Positions 4,807 through 6,631 of a stretch of DNA of 6,631 nucleotides are shown piece by piece. The stretch's first letter is position 1. Each line of letters starts with the position of its first letter. The stretch is taken from positions 1 to 6,631 of the forward strand of contig JAITGB010000192.1 of the NCBI GenBank assembly GCA_031280945.1, in the 5' to 3' direction. The translations under genes and the position numbers were made by a program. This stretch comes from Spirochaetales bacterium. Its GTDB lineage: Bacteria; Spirochaetota; Spirochaetia; DTKZ01. The notes under the pieces are model-generated. The model had not been told where the DNA came from. It did not search any database and saw nothing but the letters and a program-made list of their open reading frames with translations.

Positions 4807-6146
4807 ACACCCTCCCCCCTGTCCAGAGCCGCAGCCGAAGCAAGAGCCAGTTTCCCGTCCCGGATTTCCTTGACAAGAGGAATACGGGCAGGACAGGCGT
4901 ACGCGCAGCAGCCGCACTCATTGCAATCGAGGATTCCCTCACTACAGGCTTCCGCATAGGCAGCATGTTCCACCTTTTTGTACAGGCCCACAGGATTAAG
5001 CCCCACCGGACAACTGCGTATGCAGCGCCCGCAGTTAAGACAGTTTGTCCTGCGGGAAGAACGAATCTCGCGGGAGGTAAGAAAAAGGGCCCCCGAAGTT
5101 GTTTTCGTAACAGGACAGGACAAGTCCGCTATGGACCAGCCCATCATGGGCCCGCCCATAACGATTTTCTCCGGCATCTGGGTAAACCCCCCACATTCCT
5201 CCACCAAATCAGCAAGAGGCGTACCGATACGGACTTTCAGATTTTCCTGCCTGCCAATAGCCTTTCCCGCAATTGTAATCGACCTCTCTATAAGAGGCTT
5301 TTGCAGAACAACAGCCTCATACAGGGCAAAAACAGTACCCACATTGAGGACAACCGCCCCCACGTCAAGAACAGACTCACCGGAAACAGTTTCCTCTCCC
5401 GTAACAGCCCTCACAAGCTGCCTCTCATCGCCCAAAGGATATTTCGGAAGAAGCGGCATAAGCTCTATATTGGCGCAGCTCTCGCGCAGATGCTCCTTAA
5501 CAGCCGCAAGGGCCTCTTTCTTGTCCGAAGGAACAGCCACAATACGGCGGAGGGGCTCCACAATTTTTGCCGCAATATGCACCCCCTCCATAATCTCCGC
5601 TGTTTTTTCAATTAAAAGGCGCGTATCAGAACACAGATACGGCTCACACTCCATCCCGTTAATGATAAGGGTTTTTACCCTCTTGCCCGGGGAAAGCGCG
5701 AGCTTCCGCTCCGTGGGAATCCCGCTCCCCAAACCCACAAGCCCCTTCTCCGCAAGAAGGGCAAGAAGCTTGTCCTTGCGAAACTCCTCCCAGGCATACA
5801 CCTGCGCAGGTTTACCGATGCAGTCAAATTCCCCCCCCAGCTCAATAAAAACCGCAGGAGACGACTCTCCCCAGGGCAAGGTAATAGTCCCCAAAGACTT
5901 CACCACCCCGGGAACAGGAGAATGAACATTGGAACCATCATTCCCCACAGCCCGCCCAATGAGCATACCCTCGCGTACACTCTCGCGGGGCCTGACAAGA
6001 CACTCCGCAGCGCTTCCCCTGTGCTGGAGAAGAGGAACAATAGAAAGGGACGGCAGGAAAGCGTTCCGCAGAGGCCGCCCCAGAGAACGGCTTTTCATCT
6101 CCCGGGGACGAAGGCCCCCCCTGGGAAAAGTTCTCAGTATATTCAT
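4803..6146 (-). CDS. rnfC: Rnf complex NADH/Fe-S subunit RnfC
   Basis: The protein is 447 residues, normal for RnfC, the cytoplasmic subunit that exchanges electrons with NADH through FMN and two [4Fe-4S] clusters. The N-terminal barrel-like part carries VHSPVPG (74-80). The nucleotide/flavin region has VGLGSGIPTERK (137-148) and NGMECEPYLCSDTRLL (163-178). The former is one residue shorter than the usual G-L-G-G-A-x-F-P-T loop. YPLGDERQL and GGPMMG follow. Two complete clusters are visible: C369-x2-C372-x2-C375-x3-C379-P and C408-x2-C411-x2-C414-x3-C418-P. The start is ATG 6146, overlapping the stop of the preceding gene (ATGA) with AGGA close upstream. A G8 tract (5831-5838) encodes Leu-Gly-Gly at residues 103-105 and a G7 tract lies near the start codon (6115-6121). 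Confidence 0.93.
   Translation of the reverse strand: MNILRTFPRGGLRPREMKSRSLGRPLRNAFLPSLSIVPLLQHRGSAAECLVRPRESVREGMLIGRAVGNDGSNVHSPVPGVVKSLGTITLPWGESSPAVFIELGGEFDCIGKPAQVYAWEEFRKDKLLALLAEKGLVGLGSGIPTERKLALSPGKRVKTLIINGMECEPYLCSDTRLLIEKTAEIMEGVHIAAKIVEPLRRIVAVPSDKKEALAAVKEHLRESCANIELMPLLPKYPLGDERQLVRAVTGEETVSGESVLDVGAVVLNVGTVFALYEAVVLQKPLIERSITIAGKAIGRQENLKVRIGTPLADLVEECGGFTQMPEKIVMGGPMMGWSIADLSCPVTKTTSGALFLTSREIRSSRRTNCLNCGRCIRSCPVGLNPVGLYKKVEHAAYAEACSEGILDCNECGCCAYACPARIPLVKEIRDGKLALASAAALDRGEGV
5831..5838 (-). repeat. Poly-G tract (8) inside rnfC
   Basis: Eight C on the plus strand, so eight G in the rnfC coding strand, near codon 104. The frame is intact as sequenced. Gain or loss of one base would truncate RnfC before the NADH region and both Fe-S clusters. 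Confidence 0.8.
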
Positions 6147-6631
6147 GCTTCCTGCTGTTTTCTCCTGAATTCAGAGTTTTTCACAAAACGCACAAGACGA
6201 AAAGCCCTGCCCGCCCCCGCAAACACAAGCGGGGAAAGCCCAAAAGCAACAATAAGGCCGTAGCGGAAAAACCAGAAAGCATCAAAGGAAACCCGCCGAA
6301 TCGGCTCAAAGCCTATACCCACAGCCCCCTGATGCGACAAAAGATTCCCCAGGCCCGGCTCCATAGCCTTTTGAAGCTCCTCTTTATACCATATTTCATC
6401 GTATATGAGGAGCGTCTCCTCCTGCCTGCGTACACCCCCCCCGTCCTCACTAAAACGCGGAAGACTTACAACAGCCCCCAGAGAAGGAAAATCCCCCGAA
6501 TAACCATAAAAAAACCCCCGCTGAAAAGCCCGGTGGCAAATATAATCCGAAAAATCAGGAAGCCGGGCATCCCCCCCCCCCAGCCACAATTCCCGTAAAG
6601 CATCAAAAGAAAAACCGCCCCCCCCCAGAGC
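6143..6631 (-). CDS. Unknown protein with C-terminal membrane segment, 5'-truncated by the window
   Basis: The frame is open from the right edge to a TGA at 6143-6145, giving at least 162 residues; the true start lies outside. I do not recognise a family. The visible part has Gly-rich stretches encoded by poly-G runs, an aromatic-rich region (YICHRAF, GFFYGYSGDF), an acidic stretch (LLIYDEIWYKEEL), then one hydrophobic segment (about WFFRYGLIVAFGLSPLVFAG) and a strongly basic tail. This suggests a domain followed by a single membrane helix with a cytoplasmic C-terminus. Its stop codon overlaps the rnfC ATG by 4 bases, so it is probably co-translated with the Rnf subunits. It lacks CxxCxxC motifs and is not RnfB. 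A TTG at 6589 could be read as a start, but the frame continues upstream without a stop, so an open 5' end is the safer call. Confidence 0.65.
   Translation of the reverse strand, partial: ALGGGGFSFDALRELWLGGGDARLPDFSDYICHRAFQRGFFYGYSGDFPSLGAVVSLPRFSEDGGGVRRQEETLLIYDEIWYKEELQKAMEPGLGNLLSHQGAVGIGFEPIRRVSFDAFWFFRYGLIVAFGLSPLVFAGAGRAFRLVRFVKNSEFRRKQQEA
6435..6626 (-). repeat. Three poly-G tracts (8, 11 and 9) in the unknown gene upstream of rnfC
   Basis: On the plus strand there are eight C at 6435-6442, eleven C at 6571-6581 and nine C at 6618-6626. In the coding strand these are G tracts, each encoding glycines in one continuous frame. Tracts of eight or more G are known slippage sites in Treponema pallidum genes, where they alter expression or frame. 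Confidence 0.8.

Noticed and set aside
4776..5925. Long plus-strand open frames opposite rnfC
   Set aside because: They are antisense to a clear RnfC with all its motifs; their Arg/Pro/Ser-rich translations are shadow frames.
1913..6146. Na+-NQR operon rather than Rnf
   Set aside because: The first gene is RnfC with two CxxCxxCxxxCP clusters, not NqrA, and no NqrF follows; gene order fits rnfCDGEA.

Overview
The window looks like spirochaete DNA, most probably a Treponema-type host-associated treponeme. This is inferred from the gene set (a SIMPL-domain protein, a decayed SUMF1-type gene, an rnf operon), the moderate GC content, the many poly-G tracts on coding strands and the GC-rich hairpin repeats. 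No marker gene fixes the taxonomy, and the assignment rests on pattern recognition alone.

Left part (about 1-1900). A structured GC-rich element ending in a T-run comes first. A near-consensus promoter (TTGACA, 17 bp, TATCTT) then drives a membrane-anchored SIMPL (DUF541) protein. Convergent to it lies a broken formylglycine-generating-enzyme-like (SUMF1 family) gene whose motifs are spread over three frames. It is followed by an intergenic array of small perfect hairpins, several with GNA triloops, one containing GCGAAGC. A 16-bp segment of this array recurs in inverted orientation near position 100, so both stretches look like members of one dispersed repeat family. A plausible promoter then leads to a 64-codon reading frame with a lipobox-like segment.

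Right part (about 1910-6631, all on the minus strand). This is an operon in the order unknown gene X - rnfC - rnfD - rnfG - rnfE - rnfA. Every junction overlaps by 1 to 8 bases (ATGA, ATGA, 8 nt, ATGA, TAATG), so translation is probably coupled throughout. The products form the core of an Rnf ion-pumping NADH/ferredoxin oxidoreductase: the NADH/Fe-S subunit RnfC, flavin-carrying RnfD and RnfG (both with a Ser-X-Ala-Thr attachment motif), and the paired membrane subunits RnfE and RnfA.

Two departures stand out. First, rnfB, the usual ferredoxin-facing Fe-S subunit gene, is absent; the operon ends after rnfA at a hairpin and an opposing gene. Second, two of the four cysteines that normally hold the [2Fe-2S] cluster between RnfA and RnfE are replaced (RnfA Lys25, RnfE Ala106). 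Together these suggest a reduced or rewired Rnf complex. Gene X upstream of rnfC carries three poly-G tracts (8, 9 and 11 bases) and rnfC carries one of 8, which raises the possibility of slippage-driven switching in this operon.
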